The notes: generated from the sequence alone by a model not told the origin. A stretch of DNA of 32,227 bases from an uncultured Bacteroidales bacterium (GCA_946546175.1 CAMNNY010000164.1:1-32227); one strand, 5' to 3'. Positions 21,094 to 31,893 are shown, counted from the first letter of the stretch. Numbers and translations are program-made.

Positions 21094-22287
21094 TTATTCC
21101 ACGTAAAGGACAAGCCCCTTCAGGTACTCGCCTTCCGGATGGTAGATATTGACCGCGTGGTCGCAAGGCTGGCAGAGGCGGTCCATGATGCGCACGGTAC
21201 GGCCGGTCTGGGCAGCGGCGCTGAACACGGCAAGGGCGAAAGCCTCTTTGTCGACCACCTGCGAACAGGAGAAGGTGAAGACTATACCGCCGGGAGCAAC
21301 CTTGGAGATAGCTGCGGCATTGAGCCTCTGGTAGGCCCGGAGAGCATTGTTCAAGACTCCACGGTGCTTGGCAAATGCCGGAGGATCGACTATCATGAGA
21401 TCGTACTTACCCGCTTCGCATTTTCCGAGAAAATCGATGGCGTCGGCCGTATAGGAGGTATGTTTTGCAGCGTCAAAGCCATTGAGCGCAACATTGCGGT
21501 CTACCATCGCCATAGCTTTGGCGGAAGAATCGACGGAATCGACGTGGGCGGCACCGGCAGCAAGCGCATAGACCGAAAAACCTCCTGTGTAACAAAACAG
21601 ATTGAGGACATTGCGGTCCTTGGCGTAGCGGCCTACAAGGTCGCGGTTTTCCCTCTGGTCCAGGAAGAAGCCTGTCTTCTGACCTTCATTCCAGTTGACA
21701 AGGAACTTGTGGCCGTTTTCGAGCACGACGGTCTCCGAAGCTTCAAACCCGGGTGCGACATAAGTGTAGCCGTCGATCAGGTCGAGCCCCGCCTTGAAGG
21801 GCGCAGTCCCCGAACTCTTGTCGTAAACAGCCTTGAGAGAATCGCCGAACACCTCCTGCAGGGCTTCAGTGATTTGTTTTTTTGCGCGGAACATACCGGC
21901 GCTGTGGGCCTGCATGACGCATACGCCGTCGTACCAGTCGATGATCAGGCCCGGGAGGCAGTCGCCTTCGCCATGGACAAGCCTGAAGCAGTTGGTATCC
22001 GGACTATCAATCAGTCCGAAAGCTTTGCGGGCATTGTAGGCGGACCTGATGGAGTCGGCCCAGAAATCCGTGTCGATATGGTCCATGCCAAAGGAAAGCA
22101 TGCGGACCGCTATGGAACCTATCTGGTAGTGACCGCACCCAAGTACAGTCCCGTCAGAGGCCTGTACCGTCACCACATCTCCTTCTGCAGGGTGTCCTGT
22201 GACCTGCGCAATCGCCCCGGAAAAAACCCAGGGGTGAAATCTCAGAAGGGAGCCTTCCCTATCTTTCTTTAGGATGACCTTGCTCAT
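21094..22287 (-). CDS. RlmI-like class I SAM-dependent rRNA methyltransferase
   Basis: A 397-residue protein with an N-terminal PUA-like domain (VILKKDREGSLLRFHPWVFSGAI), a central domain containing LPGLIIDWYDG, then GQKTGFFLDQRENR, the SAM site NLFCYTGGFSVYALAAGA, VDPPAFAK and the late FTFSCS with the catalytic-type Cys. This is the RlmI/RlmK-type layout, in which RlmI makes 5-methylcytosine in 23S rRNA. It is last in a five-gene operon and overlaps the exonuclease gene by 29 nt. The exact target base is inferred from family membership only. Confidence 0.88.
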   Translation of the reverse strand: MSKVILKKDREGSLLRFHPWVFSGAIAQVTGHPAEGDVVTVQASDGTVLGCGHYQIGSIAVRMLSFGMDHIDTDFWADSIRSAYNARKAFGLIDSPDTNCFRLVHGEGDCLPGLIIDWYDGVCVMQAHSAGMFRAKKQITEALQEVFGDSLKAVYDKSSGTAPFKAGLDLIDGYTYVAPGFEASETVVLENGHKFLVNWNEGQKTGFFLDQRENRDLVGRYAKDRNVLNLFCYTGGFSVYALAAGAAHVDSVDSSAKAMAMVDRNVALNGFDAAKHTSYTADAIDFLGKCEAGKYDLMIVDPPAFAKHRGVLNNALRAYQRLNAAAISKVAPGGIVFTFSCSQVVDKEAFALAVFSAAAQTGRTVRIMDRLCQPCDHAVNIYHPEGEYLKGLVLYVE

Positions 22288-22897
22288 CTGTCTTAAGCGG
22301 ATTTTTTTCTGTGTCTTGGAGTTTGAGATACATTTCGCGGCATACCCACGCGTCAGTTGCCGCGTACAGTTGCTGGGCGGGAGACAGTTTGTCCGCCTCC
22401 CAGTTGGAAAGCTGCTGGGTCTTGGATATACGGATTCCGAGAATATGGGCAGCCATCTTCTTGACGCTCTTGTCGCTGATGCCCCACTCCCAGACTATCT
22501 TCTGGAGGTCCACAAAACCCTTGCCCTCGAATGGTGCCAGACGCTGCAGGCTCCTTACGTCGTCGAGCGAAGCTGCACCTATCTTGAGGATATCCGGATC
22601 TGAAAGGATATAGCGGAGCCTGCGCCTGAGGCCCATCTTTCCCACCCTGAAAAGGTAGGCTTTGTCCGGGCCGGAGAGTTGAAGCAGCGCTACTCCGCGG
22701 TGAGGATGATGAGGTTCGAAGACCGGACGTGTTTCGGTATCGAAACCCAATACCTTCTGCTTCCTGAGGTACTGAGTCGCCCTGTAGAACTCCAAGCCTG
22801 GAGAGTCGATGACGACTATCTGGCCTTCAAAAGCCTTAAGGGGAAGCTGCTCGAGTTCTTCGGGCGTTATTGTCGGTTTGAAGCTGTTATCTGTCAT
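22259..22897 (-). CDS. RNase D-like 3'-5' exonuclease (DEDDy type)
   Basis: The 212-residue protein contains the DEDD exonuclease signature: FDTETRP (Asp, Glu), AASLDDVRSLQ (Asp) and the last motif with YAATDAWVCREMY (Tyr and Asp). It lacks the HRDC domains of full RNase D, as in many short Bacteroidota homologues. Probable role: RNA 3'-end trimming in the cytoplasm. The ORF track uses a TTG at 22906; ATG at 22897 is likelier and gives MTDNSFKPTI. It overlaps the lipoprotein gene by 11 nt and the methyltransferase gene by 29 nt. Pairing with an rRNA methyltransferase suggests RNA metabolism. Confidence 0.86.
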   Translation of the reverse strand: MTDNSFKPTITPEELEQLPLKAFEGQIVVIDSPGLEFYRATQYLRKQKVLGFDTETRPVFEPHHPHRGVALLQLSGPDKAYLFRVGKMGLRRRLRYILSDPDILKIGAASLDDVRSLQRLAPFEGKGFVDLQKIVWEWGISDKSVKKMAAHILGIRISKTQQLSNWEADKLSPAQQLYAATDAWVCREMYLKLQDTEKNPLKTDEQGHPKER

Positions 22898-23876
22898 CAG
22901 AATCAATCAGGATATGCTGCAGATCCCCCGACGGTTCCGCCGTATAAGCAGTCCACCTGGGATAAGCTACTCTGTGGGTAAATATGTTACGGCTGCGCAT
23001 GGCGCGGAAGCAGGCTTCGGCCGTCACGGCGGCAGGGTCGACCACTTCGACCTTCGGGAAGCGGGCCCTCAAGGTATCTGCGGGCACGGCGGGATCGTCG
23101 AGCAGGAGAACGTCAAGCGCGAGAGAATCAGCAATGCTGGTCTGAGTGGCGAGGACGGTCTCTTTTGGAAAAGCTCCGATAAAGTGTCCGCGGGCATCTT
23201 CCCTGAACCTGAAATACTCATCGTAGAGTTCCTGCGGCTTCGAAGTAACTATTCCTATCCTCGATTCCGCCTTGGAAAGAGCCTTGTCCGCCATGAGTTC
23301 CAGAGGGAAAAACACTGCAGATTCAATTCCGAAAGCTCTCATCAACGAATCCACGTCGTACTTGCCGTACGATGCCATCTGAGAAGATGTCATCACCACC
23401 ACCTTTCCGCGGTGCTTGTGGGAGTATGAAGAAAGATCGCTCGGTGTGCGATAACTCAGAGTATCGATTGACGAAAGCACGGCTCTTACTGTGAGTTCAC
23501 GAAGCGACGAGCCTTCATCCGCGCCATAACTATCCAGCACTTCGGGATTTGAGAGCACAACCTGACAGATTACTTCCCCGCTGAAATCAGGGAGGGAATC
23601 ACTTATCGGGCGTGCATCCACATTGTCGAAACGGTCACTCGAAAGAAGAGCCAGCGACATCGAACGGACTTCGTCCGAAGGGCCGAACACCACTATGTCT
23701 CCGAGGGGATCGCGCTGATCGAAAGCCGAGAGCAGCTGATGGCCGCTTTCCGACCTGTCTTCTATGATTTCATCCACATAACCGACCACTGCACGCTGCG
23801 GCGCAGGCTTGGGCTGACAGGATGCTGCTAATGCCAGAATAAATGCAGACAGTATGGACCAATACTTAACTTTCAT
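22887..23876 (-). CDS. Lipoprotein of unknown function
   Basis: I do not recognise this 329-residue protein. It has a lipoprotein signal ending LALAASC, then QPKPAPQRAVVGYVDEI. Beta-alpha alternation with hydrophobic strands (DIVVFGPSDE, GEVICQVVLSNPEV, KVVVMTSSQMASYG, ALDVLLLDDPAV) suggests a Rossmann-like or periplasmic-binding-protein fold, perhaps with two lobes. No metal or catalytic signature stands out. It begins directly after the pssA stop (no gap) and overlaps the exonuclease gene, so it is a full operon member. A periplasmic role facing the inner or outer membrane is inferred from the lipobox only. Confidence 0.7.
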   Translation of the reverse strand: MKVKYWSILSAFILALAASCQPKPAPQRAVVGYVDEIIEDRSESGHQLLSAFDQRDPLGDIVVFGPSDEVRSMSLALLSSDRFDNVDARPISDSLPDFSGEVICQVVLSNPEVLDSYGADEGSSLRELTVRAVLSSIDTLSYRTPSDLSSYSHKHRGKVVVMTSSQMASYGKYDVDSLMRAFGIESAVFFPLELMADKALSKAESRIGIVTSKPQELYDEYFRFREDARGHFIGAFPKETVLATQTSIADSLALDVLLLDDPAVPADTLRARFPKVEVVDPAAVTAEACFRAMRSRNIFTHRVAYPRWTAYTAEPSGDLQHILIDSDDR

Positions 23877-24599
23877 CTAAACCTTGAATAATGCGTAAAG
23901 AATGTTCTTGATTATATAAAGTGCGCACGAAAGCGTTACGGCAAGCGACCAGTTGAGCCCGAGAAGCATCGTAAGTCCGACCACCGCAGCTATCTCCACA
24001 ATGTATGATATCCGCTTGATTCTAACTGACTTTGAGGCTTTATCCCCGCCGAACTTCATCGAGAACATAGGAATCTCACTGACCAGCAGGAAACAAAGGC
24101 ATACTGTCAGGACAGGCACGAACACCAGCCCTCCGCTCAACGTTGCAAGAAGTGAAGCGGGCTCGAACGCCACGAAGTAACTGAGTGAGCCGCAGAGCAT
24201 CGCGCTGACCGGAACCGGGAGGCCGACAAAAGACGTATGCTGCCGCGGGTCAAGATTGAATTTTGCGAGCCTGAGACCTGAGAAAACGGCGATCAGAAGC
24301 GGCACAAAACACCATGCGCTCGAGGAGAACGTGCATGTCCTCATCAGGTTATAAAGCATCACCGAAGGGAGCACGCCGAAACTAACGAGATCGCTCAGCG
24401 AATCGAGTTCCTTTCCGAAATCGGAGTAAGCCCCAAGAAGACGCGCCGCCAAGCCGTCGCAGAAATCGAAAACGGCAGCGGCTATCATCAGAGGGAATGC
24501 CACACTTATGTTGCCCTGCATGGCAAAGACCACTCCCAGGACACCTGAAGCCAGGTTGAGCGAAGTAATAAAATCCGGGATGTATTTCCTTACAGACAT
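23877..24599 (-). CDS. pssA: CDP-diacylglycerol-serine O-phosphatidyltransferase
   Basis: A 240-residue membrane protein with about six hydrophobic segments. It carries the CDP-alcohol phosphotransferase signature DGLAARLLGAYSDFGKELD followed by SLSD (pattern DG-x2-AR-x8-G-x3-D-x3-D), whose Asp residues bind divalent metal. The start MSVRKYIPDFITSLNLASG is typical of type II PssA. The enzyme makes phosphatidylserine, the precursor of phosphatidylethanolamine, in the inner membrane. It lies 9 nt after the C1 peptidase gene and abuts the following lipoprotein gene. No psd gene is in the window. Confidence 0.9.
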   Translation of the reverse strand: MSVRKYIPDFITSLNLASGVLGVVFAMQGNISVAFPLMIAAAVFDFCDGLAARLLGAYSDFGKELDSLSDLVSFGVLPSVMLYNLMRTCTFSSSAWCFVPLLIAVFSGLRLAKFNLDPRQHTSFVGLPVPVSAMLCGSLSYFVAFEPASLLATLSGGLVFVPVLTVCLCFLLVSEIPMFSMKFGGDKASKSVRIKRISYIVEIAAVVGLTMLLGLNWSLAVTLSCALYIIKNILYALFKV

Positions 24600-24608
24600 A
24601 CAGGCCGT

Positions 24609-25832
24609 TTACTTGTTGATATTAGGGTGCTTCTCGGCAAAGCCTTCTGGAAGTGCGCTCTTGTGGATCATGATATCGAGGGTCTGACCCTTTACGAACT
24701 TCTCGCTGGCATACCAGATTCCTTTGTACTTGCCGGTTTCGCCCCATGAGTTCTTGACAAGGTAGTATTTGCCGCCCCACTGGTCTTTGGCAATACCGTA
24801 GATATGCATACCGTGATCGTCGGTCATGGTCTTGTTGAGGAAATCGGCCTGACGCTGCTCCTGTGAGACTTCCTTTTCCACTACATTATTGGTCTTGGAG
24901 CCGTTCTTGGGAGCCTTCTTGGCATCCTTGGCCTCGGCATAACCAACCCAATGCGCCTGGTCGGATCCTGCATTGGTAGCTTCAACGTCGGCAAGGATGG
25001 CAAGGCCGTCACGGGTAAATCCGGGCTCGCTTACATCTGCGCCCCAGGCTGCGGTATAGCCATTGTTGAGAGCGTTCTCGAGGATCTCCATAAGTTCGTC
25101 GATGGGGACATTGTAGACTTCGTCCCAGCGCCAGTTGTCACAAACCTCCAGTGGGAACCAGGTATAGAAGGGGTGGTGTGTGAAAGAGGTAAGGGTCACA
25201 TAGTCATCGGGGTTGAATCCGAGGGCGTCGCGATAACTCTCCGGAGTGTATTTCTTACCGTCCACCGAGAAGGTCTCGGGATACTCTCCAAGATACTCGT
25301 CAAGGATAGCCTGGAAACCTCTCTTCCATGCGGTCGTGAGAGTCCTGTTGGGATTTTTGGCTACGGCTCCGATATAGGCCTTGAGAACGGCGTCGAGTTC
25401 GGCCTGCTTGGGAAGATCGGTACCATAGTTCATACCTGTCATCTCGGCATTGGGCACGATACCGTAGTCACGGATGACATCGAGCACATCGTCCGCCTCG
25501 CTGCCGGCAGCGAAGGTGAGGTTTCCGTCGAGCATCACATATTTGTCGGCACGGTCGGAGTAAGAGTGGCTGACAACGAAGAACTCCGAGAAATCGGGGA
25601 ACTTGGCCGTATCGGTGATGCCGTTGAGACGGATCACCTCAGATTCCACAAAACTGATAGTAGAATATGCCCAGCAGGTACCGCTGCTCTTCTGATTCTT
25701 CACGGAAGTGACGGGGTTCTCCTTGACGGTAGTAAATATATACTCGGGGAAGTTCACTTTGGGTTTCTGGGCCTGGGCGAAAGCTCCAAGCGAGACGGCA
25801 AAGAGGCCGGCCACAACAATAATCCTTTTCAT
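24609..25832 (-). CDS. Secreted C1-family cysteine peptidase (bleomycin hydrolase/aminopeptidase C-like)
   Basis: A 407-residue protein with a signal peptide (MKRIIVVAGLFAVSLGAFAQ) and the papain-fold catalytic set: NQKSSGTCWAYSTISFVESE (Gln and Cys53), DDHGMHIYG (probable His340) and YLVKNSWGE (Asn361). SQFV-like spacing and the long insert between Cys and His, including HHPFYTWFPLEVCDNWRWDE, place it in the bleomycin-hydrolase/PepC branch. Unlike cytoplasmic PepC it is exported, so it probably trims peptides in the periplasm. It is the first gene of a five-gene operon with pssA, probably driven from the box at 25876. Confidence 0.9.
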   Translation of the reverse strand: MKRIIVVAGLFAVSLGAFAQAQKPKVNFPEYIFTTVKENPVTSVKNQKSSGTCWAYSTISFVESEVIRLNGITDTAKFPDFSEFFVVSHSYSDRADKYVMLDGNLTFAAGSEADDVLDVIRDYGIVPNAEMTGMNYGTDLPKQAELDAVLKAYIGAVAKNPNRTLTTAWKRGFQAILDEYLGEYPETFSVDGKKYTPESYRDALGFNPDDYVTLTSFTHHPFYTWFPLEVCDNWRWDEVYNVPIDELMEILENALNNGYTAAWGADVSEPGFTRDGLAILADVEATNAGSDQAHWVGYAEAKDAKKAPKNGSKTNNVVEKEVSQEQRQADFLNKTMTDDHGMHIYGIAKDQWGGKYYLVKNSWGETGKYKGIWYASEKFVKGQTLDIMIHKSALPEGFAEKHPNINK

Positions 25833-25875
25833 CTTATAAGTGTTTATACATTACTATTCATATCTGTCCGAGTTC

Positions 25876-25883
25876 CAAATTTA
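25876..25883 (-). promoter_or_regulatory. -7 promoter box of the C1 peptidase operon
   Basis: TAAATTTG on the minus strand matches TAnnTTTG, predicting a leader of about 37 nt. It lies back to back with the plus-strand box at 25907. Confidence 0.5.
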
Positions 25884-25906
25884 CGAAGAATATCTAAAAA
25901 AAGCAC

Positions 25907-25914
25907 TACCTTTG
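25907..25914 (+). promoter_or_regulatory. -7 promoter box of the fimbrillin-C10 operon
   Basis: TACCTTTG matches TAnnTTTG and ends only 4 nt before the ATG at 25919, predicting a leaderless or nearly leaderless mRNA. Confidence 0.55.
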
Positions 25915-25918
25915 CGGC

Positions 25919-27115
25919 ATGAAAAGAATAACATCTCTGATAGCCGCTGTTTTGGTCCTGGCATCGTGCCAGCAAGAGCCCAAGGGCAGGACGACGCGTG
26001 GAGAAAGGCTCAATCTCACGGCAGAAGAGTCAGAACATATCGCCAGCGGCGATCTCATCGGGGTCAACATGGACTATCCCCTCTCGTACCGCAATGTCCG
26101 CACCTCATATTCCGGAGGCAAACTCACTCCGGTCAATCCCCTATACTGGCCCAAGGCCATGCCCGACAGCGCTGTCGCTTTCAGGGCATACTTCCCCTAC
26201 GACGAGCGCTTCAACGAAGGCGGCAAAGTGGTATTCTCGGTGTATCCCGACCAGAGAAACGATAAGGACTTCAGGGCTTCCGGGCTTTTTGTCAGTGAAA
26301 CCCGCGCTTCGGTTTCCGACCCTGCCGTAGTATTCAGGTTCGAGCCAAAGATGACTAAACTTGTACTGTATGTACGCAACGATACGGGAAGTGAAATCAA
26401 CGACGTCTTTTTCAGCGCCTATCCGTCGGTGACTTTCAACATGGACAGGAACACAGTCAAGGTCAGCGGTGACAAAGCAGAACTTCACGCTCACCTCAGC
26501 GCGACCTCAAAGGACGGAGTCAGCGCCTACGAGGTGATATTCGCGCCTCAGAACACCTTGCTCTCAATCACGCTGAGCACCGCGGGCGGTGATTATTCGG
26601 CTGTTCTCGGTTCAGTCGGCCAGTTCGCTGAAGGCAGACAGTACTCCAATTCCAGGCTTCTTGTATTGGAATCAGGTCATTCGACCCCCTATCCCTTCAC
26701 CGTCTCAGAACAAGATTGGGCCACGTCTCCCGACTTTAAATATAAGGAGCCGCTTGCAGGAGGTGCCGAACTCGCAGAATTCACCGACCCCGGTATCTAC
26801 AAGATAGCAAAAGGGGTCGCCACTCCCATCAAGGCATTCGTCGGAGGTCTGGACCAGACGGCTATCGTCTCGCGCAACTCCGCCCTCTCCGAATGGAGGC
26901 TCCAGAATCCTTCTACCGGCGAATTGCTTAGAATCAGCACCTCTGCCGCCGCCTTCACCGAAGAGACTTCAGCCGATCTCTCGGTCCGCAGCTATGGGAT
27001 AGCCGGTTTAGAAAGCGAATTCACCTCAAAGGCGACTGTAGTCAAGGCCGACGGAGAAATGGTATGGCTCGTCGACGAGAATGAAAAATACGGCTACATC
27101 ATCACTGTGAAGTAA
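25919..27115 (+). CDS. Fimbrillin-like (Mfa-like) lipoprotein
   Basis: A 398-residue lipoprotein with signal MKRITSLIAAVLVLASC and mature start CQQEPKG. IASGDLIGVNMDYPL, the SYSGGKLTPVNPLYWP stretch and AFRAYFPYD follow the order seen in the fimbrillin/Mfa-like family, with a second beta-rich domain after about residue 150. These proteins are surface lipoproteins; true fimbrillins polymerise after protease removal of an N-terminal strand. No chaperone or anchor genes (Mfa2-5 type) are next to it, so it is probably not part of a full pilus locus. It sits 5 nt upstream of the C10 peptidase gene, so a shared function, such as a surface partner or propeptide-like regulator, is possible. Confidence 0.75.
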   Translation: MKRITSLIAAVLVLASCQQEPKGRTTRGERLNLTAEESEHIASGDLIGVNMDYPLSYRNVRTSYSGGKLTPVNPLYWPKAMPDSAVAFRAYFPYDERFNEGGKVVFSVYPDQRNDKDFRASGLFVSETRASVSDPAVVFRFEPKMTKLVLYVRNDTGSEINDVFFSAYPSVTFNMDRNTVKVSGDKAELHAHLSATSKDGVSAYEVIFAPQNTLLSITLSTAGGDYSAVLGSVGQFAEGRQYSNSRLLVLESGHSTPYPFTVSEQDWATSPDFKYKEPLAGGAELAEFTDPGIYKIAKGVATPIKAFVGGLDQTAIVSRNSALSEWRLQNPSTGELLRISTSAAAFTEETSADLSVRSYGIAGLESEFTSKATVVKADGEMVWLVDENEKYGYIITVK

Positions 27116-27120
27116 TTGTC

Positions 27121-28875
27121 ATGAATATCAGACATATAGCATTAGTAAGCATTTTAGGCATTCTCTTCCAGGGCATTGCATTCGCAGATACCGTAAGCGT
27201 AGAGAAAGCCGGCGAAATAGCCTCCAAGTGGCTCGGCTGCGAGGTCAGGCAGGAAAACTACGGCTCCGACGCTTTTTACGTTTTCAGCGGGAGCCGCGGA
27301 GGCTGGATAATAATCTCGGCAGAAGACGCAGTTACACCCGTGCTTGGGTATAACGAGACCGGAACCTTTACTCCGAAACGCATGCCTGACAACCTCAGGA
27401 CATGGATGTCTGGCTACGAAAAAAGCATCAAGGCTGTTCGGGCAGCCGGTGTCCGCCAGAATTCGGAAGTCGCATCACTTTGGAAAACAGCTGCTTACAA
27501 GACCAAGGCATCAAGCAGGAAAGTACTCGGCACCGCCCTTTGGGGGCAAGACTCCCCTTTCAACGACCAATGCCCGACGGTAGTTGAAAGCGGCCGCACG
27601 GTACGTGCGCTCTCCGGCTGCGTGGCCACCGCGATGTCCGAAGTAATCCGCTACCACCAATGGCCTCAACAGGGCAAAGGCACCATCGGCGGATATACAT
27701 ACACGAGTGACACCGATAAAAAATACACCATTGACAGCTACAGCATCGACTCCCACCGCTACGACTATACTCTGATGCCCATCACTTATTCAAAATCTGC
27801 CACCTCTGCCCAAAAAGCGGCGGTCGCGCAGCTCATGCACGACTGCGGAGTGATGGTCGAGGCAATGTACAACTACGAAACCGGAACCGGTGCTTACTCC
27901 GAGAATATAGTCAATGCCATGGTCAACCACATGTCTTACTCTGCTTCTGCCCAGCTGCTCTACAGGCAGGCCTACACCGATGCGGAGTGGACACAGATCA
28001 TCATCAGGGAGATCGACTGCGGCAGACCGGTAATCTATGCCGGCAGCAGCGAGACTGACGGCGGCCATCAGTTTGTGTGTGAGGGCTACGACGAGCGGGA
28101 CTTCCTCTATATGAACTGGGGATGGTCCGGCGAGTCCAACGGCTTCTTCACCCTTACCCTGAAGATTCCCGGCTCCTACACCTTCGACGAAGACCACAGC
28201 ATGGTAGTGGGCCTCGAGCCGGACAGGGAGGGCGACGACCCCGTAATGGCCGGTCCCATAATCTTCGACTGTAACGACGAAACGAGCAAGGGGCTCAGCA
28301 TTACCTCCGGAAGCATCCAGGGCAAAGCGTTTACCCTTGCCGCAGACGCACTGACCAACATCAACTACTATCAGGACTATAAAGGGGCGGTCAAGGCTGC
28401 GCTCGTAGACTGGAAAGGAAACCTCAAGGAGTATGTCTCGGAAGAGAGCCCTCTGGAGATTCCCGCCTACAATATCGTGACTCTCAGCGGCATCCAATGC
28501 AAAATCACCGGCAATGTCGCTTTCGGCGACAGGGTCCTGCTCTACTACAGAGACTCCGCCGGCAACTGGACGCCTGTAAAAGGAAAGGAAAGCTACACTT
28601 ATCCGGCTGGCAAGACCATCTATCTTTCCTCTTCCGTTCCGGCCGTGGATGCCGCGTTCATCGCGCTCCCCGAGAACCCCGTCGCCGGAGACACTTACTA
28701 CTTCGAACTTGTGGCCGGATCCACTCCGATAAAGAGCGTAACCTGGTACTACGACTCCCAGAAACAATCCGGCGTATCGGCCATCCTTAAGTCCGGGGTA
28801 CACAGAGTAGAGGCATCCGTCACCTTGAGCGACGGTACCACAGAAACGATCAAAGCTCAGATAACGGTGAAATAA
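27121..28875 (+). CDS. Secreted C10-family cysteine peptidase (streptopain/interpain-like)
   Basis: The 584-residue product has a signal peptide ending near GIAFA, then a Spi-type propeptide (AGEIASKWLGCEVR, FSGSRGGWIIISAEDAVTPVLGY). The mature enzyme begins before GTALWGQDSPFNDQCP. The active site is Cys167 in ALSGCVATAMSEVIRYHQWP and His316 in DGGHQFVCEGY, with NWGWSG after it, as in streptopain, SpeB and interpain A. About 200 C-terminal residues of beta-rich sequence follow (from about 385), probably an accessory or sorting domain. The enzyme should be secreted as an autoprocessed zymogen. It is co-transcribed with the fimbrillin-like gene and ends directly against lpxB. Confidence 0.92.
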   Translation: MNIRHIALVSILGILFQGIAFADTVSVEKAGEIASKWLGCEVRQENYGSDAFYVFSGSRGGWIIISAEDAVTPVLGYNETGTFTPKRMPDNLRTWMSGYEKSIKAVRAAGVRQNSEVASLWKTAAYKTKASSRKVLGTALWGQDSPFNDQCPTVVESGRTVRALSGCVATAMSEVIRYHQWPQQGKGTIGGYTYTSDTDKKYTIDSYSIDSHRYDYTLMPITYSKSATSAQKAAVAQLMHDCGVMVEAMYNYETGTGAYSENIVNAMVNHMSYSASAQLLYRQAYTDAEWTQIIIREIDCGRPVIYAGSSETDGGHQFVCEGYDERDFLYMNWGWSGESNGFFTLTLKIPGSYTFDEDHSMVVGLEPDREGDDPVMAGPIIFDCNDETSKGLSITSGSIQGKAFTLAADALTNINYYQDYKGAVKAALVDWKGNLKEYVSEESPLEIPAYNIVTLSGIQCKITGNVAFGDRVLLYYRDSAGNWTPVKGKESYTYPAGKTIYLSSSVPAVDAAFIALPENPVAGDTYYFELVAGSTPIKSVTWYYDSQKQSGVSAILKSGVHRVEASVTLSDGTTETIKAQITVK

Positions 28876-29997
28876 TTACCGGAGAAGAGAGATCATCTCA
28901 CTTGCTACAGCCCTCGACGCGCCACCGCCACCGAGGGCTTTTTTGATGGCAGCATAGTCAGAGAGCATTCCCTCACGGTACTCGGAATCCTCACAGAGCC
29001 TGCGGACCTCTTCGAGTACACCTTCCACAGTAAATTCTTCCTGGACCAGCTCACGGAACGCAAGTTTGTCGAGAATCAGGTTCCCGAGGCTGATGTATTT
29101 GATATGGTCCATGACGTGGAGGATCTTACGGGCGATAAAGGCCGTCACCGGCGTAGTTGACCAGCACACGACCTGCGGGGTCCCGATCAGAGCCGCTTCA
29201 AGGGAGGCCGTCCCGGAGTTGATTATCGCGGCCTTCGCCCCTTTCAGCACATCGTATGTGCGGCCGAACACGAGTTCGACGTAGGCCTCACGCCCTTCCA
29301 GCCATGACGCATAGTCGGCCTCGCTGCGAGCCGGCGCTCCCGCCACCACGAACCTGTAGCCTGAATACTCCGGCAGCGCGTGCAAGCGGTCGGCGACCTC
29401 CATGCACACTGGCATCATACGCGATATTTCGCCTTTTCTGGAACCCGCCAGAACAGCCATATAGGGCTGCTCGCAGACCGTCCCGAAAGAAGTGGACTCG
29501 ACTGCATCAACAAGCGGATTGCCCTTATAGACAAAGGGTATCCCCTTGGACTCGAAATACGGTATTTCAAACGGGAAAACGATGAAAAGCCTGTCTACAT
29601 AGCGGCGGAGTTTACGGTTGCGTCCTTCGCGGGAGGCCCAGGTCTTCGGGGCGATGTAGTAGAATACCTTCAGCCCGTGGCCATGGGCGAACTTCGCGAT
29701 ACGCATATTGAAGCCGGGATAATCGACAAGGATCACCACATCCGGTTTCCAGCTCAGGATATCGGCCTTGCAAGAACGCAGGCGCGAAAGCAGCGCTCCG
29801 GCCTTGCGCAACACATCCGCTCCCCCCATAACGGCCCCTTCCTTGAAGTGGAAGAGCATGGAGCCTCCCACCGCCGCCATAAGGTCGCCTCCCACAAAGC
29901 GGAATTCCGCCCCGGGATCTTCGGCCTTGAGGCCTTTCATAAGGTTGGATGCGTGGAGATCGCCGGAGGCCTCTCCCGCTATGAGGTAGTATTTCAT
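28876..29997 (-). CDS. lpxB: Lipid-A-disaccharide synthase
   Basis: A 373-residue GT19 glycosyltransferase. The N-terminus MKYYLIAGEASGDLHASNLM, followed by FVGGDLMAAVGG, is diagnostic of LpxB. VVILVDYPGFNMRIAKFA, YYIAPKTWASREGRN, YKGNPLVDAV, LAGSRKGEISRMMP and INSGTASLEAALIGTPQVV confirm it. It joins UDP-diacylglucosamine and lipid X to form the lipid A disaccharide at the inner membrane. Its start directly follows the surE stop (29998), so the two are co-transcribed. The stop abuts the C10 stop with no intergenic base. Confidence 0.96.
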   Translation of the reverse strand: MKYYLIAGEASGDLHASNLMKGLKAEDPGAEFRFVGGDLMAAVGGSMLFHFKEGAVMGGADVLRKAGALLSRLRSCKADILSWKPDVVILVDYPGFNMRIAKFAHGHGLKVFYYIAPKTWASREGRNRKLRRYVDRLFIVFPFEIPYFESKGIPFVYKGNPLVDAVESTSFGTVCEQPYMAVLAGSRKGEISRMMPVCMEVADRLHALPEYSGYRFVVAGAPARSEADYASWLEGREAYVELVFGRTYDVLKGAKAAIINSGTASLEAALIGTPQVVCWSTTPVTAFIARKILHVMDHIKYISLGNLILDKLAFRELVQEEFTVEGVLEEVRRLCEDSEYREGMLSDYAAIKKALGGGGASRAVASEMISLLR

Positions 29998-31879
<1,882 letters not shown>

Positions 31880-31893
31880 TTACCCTGCTTCAA

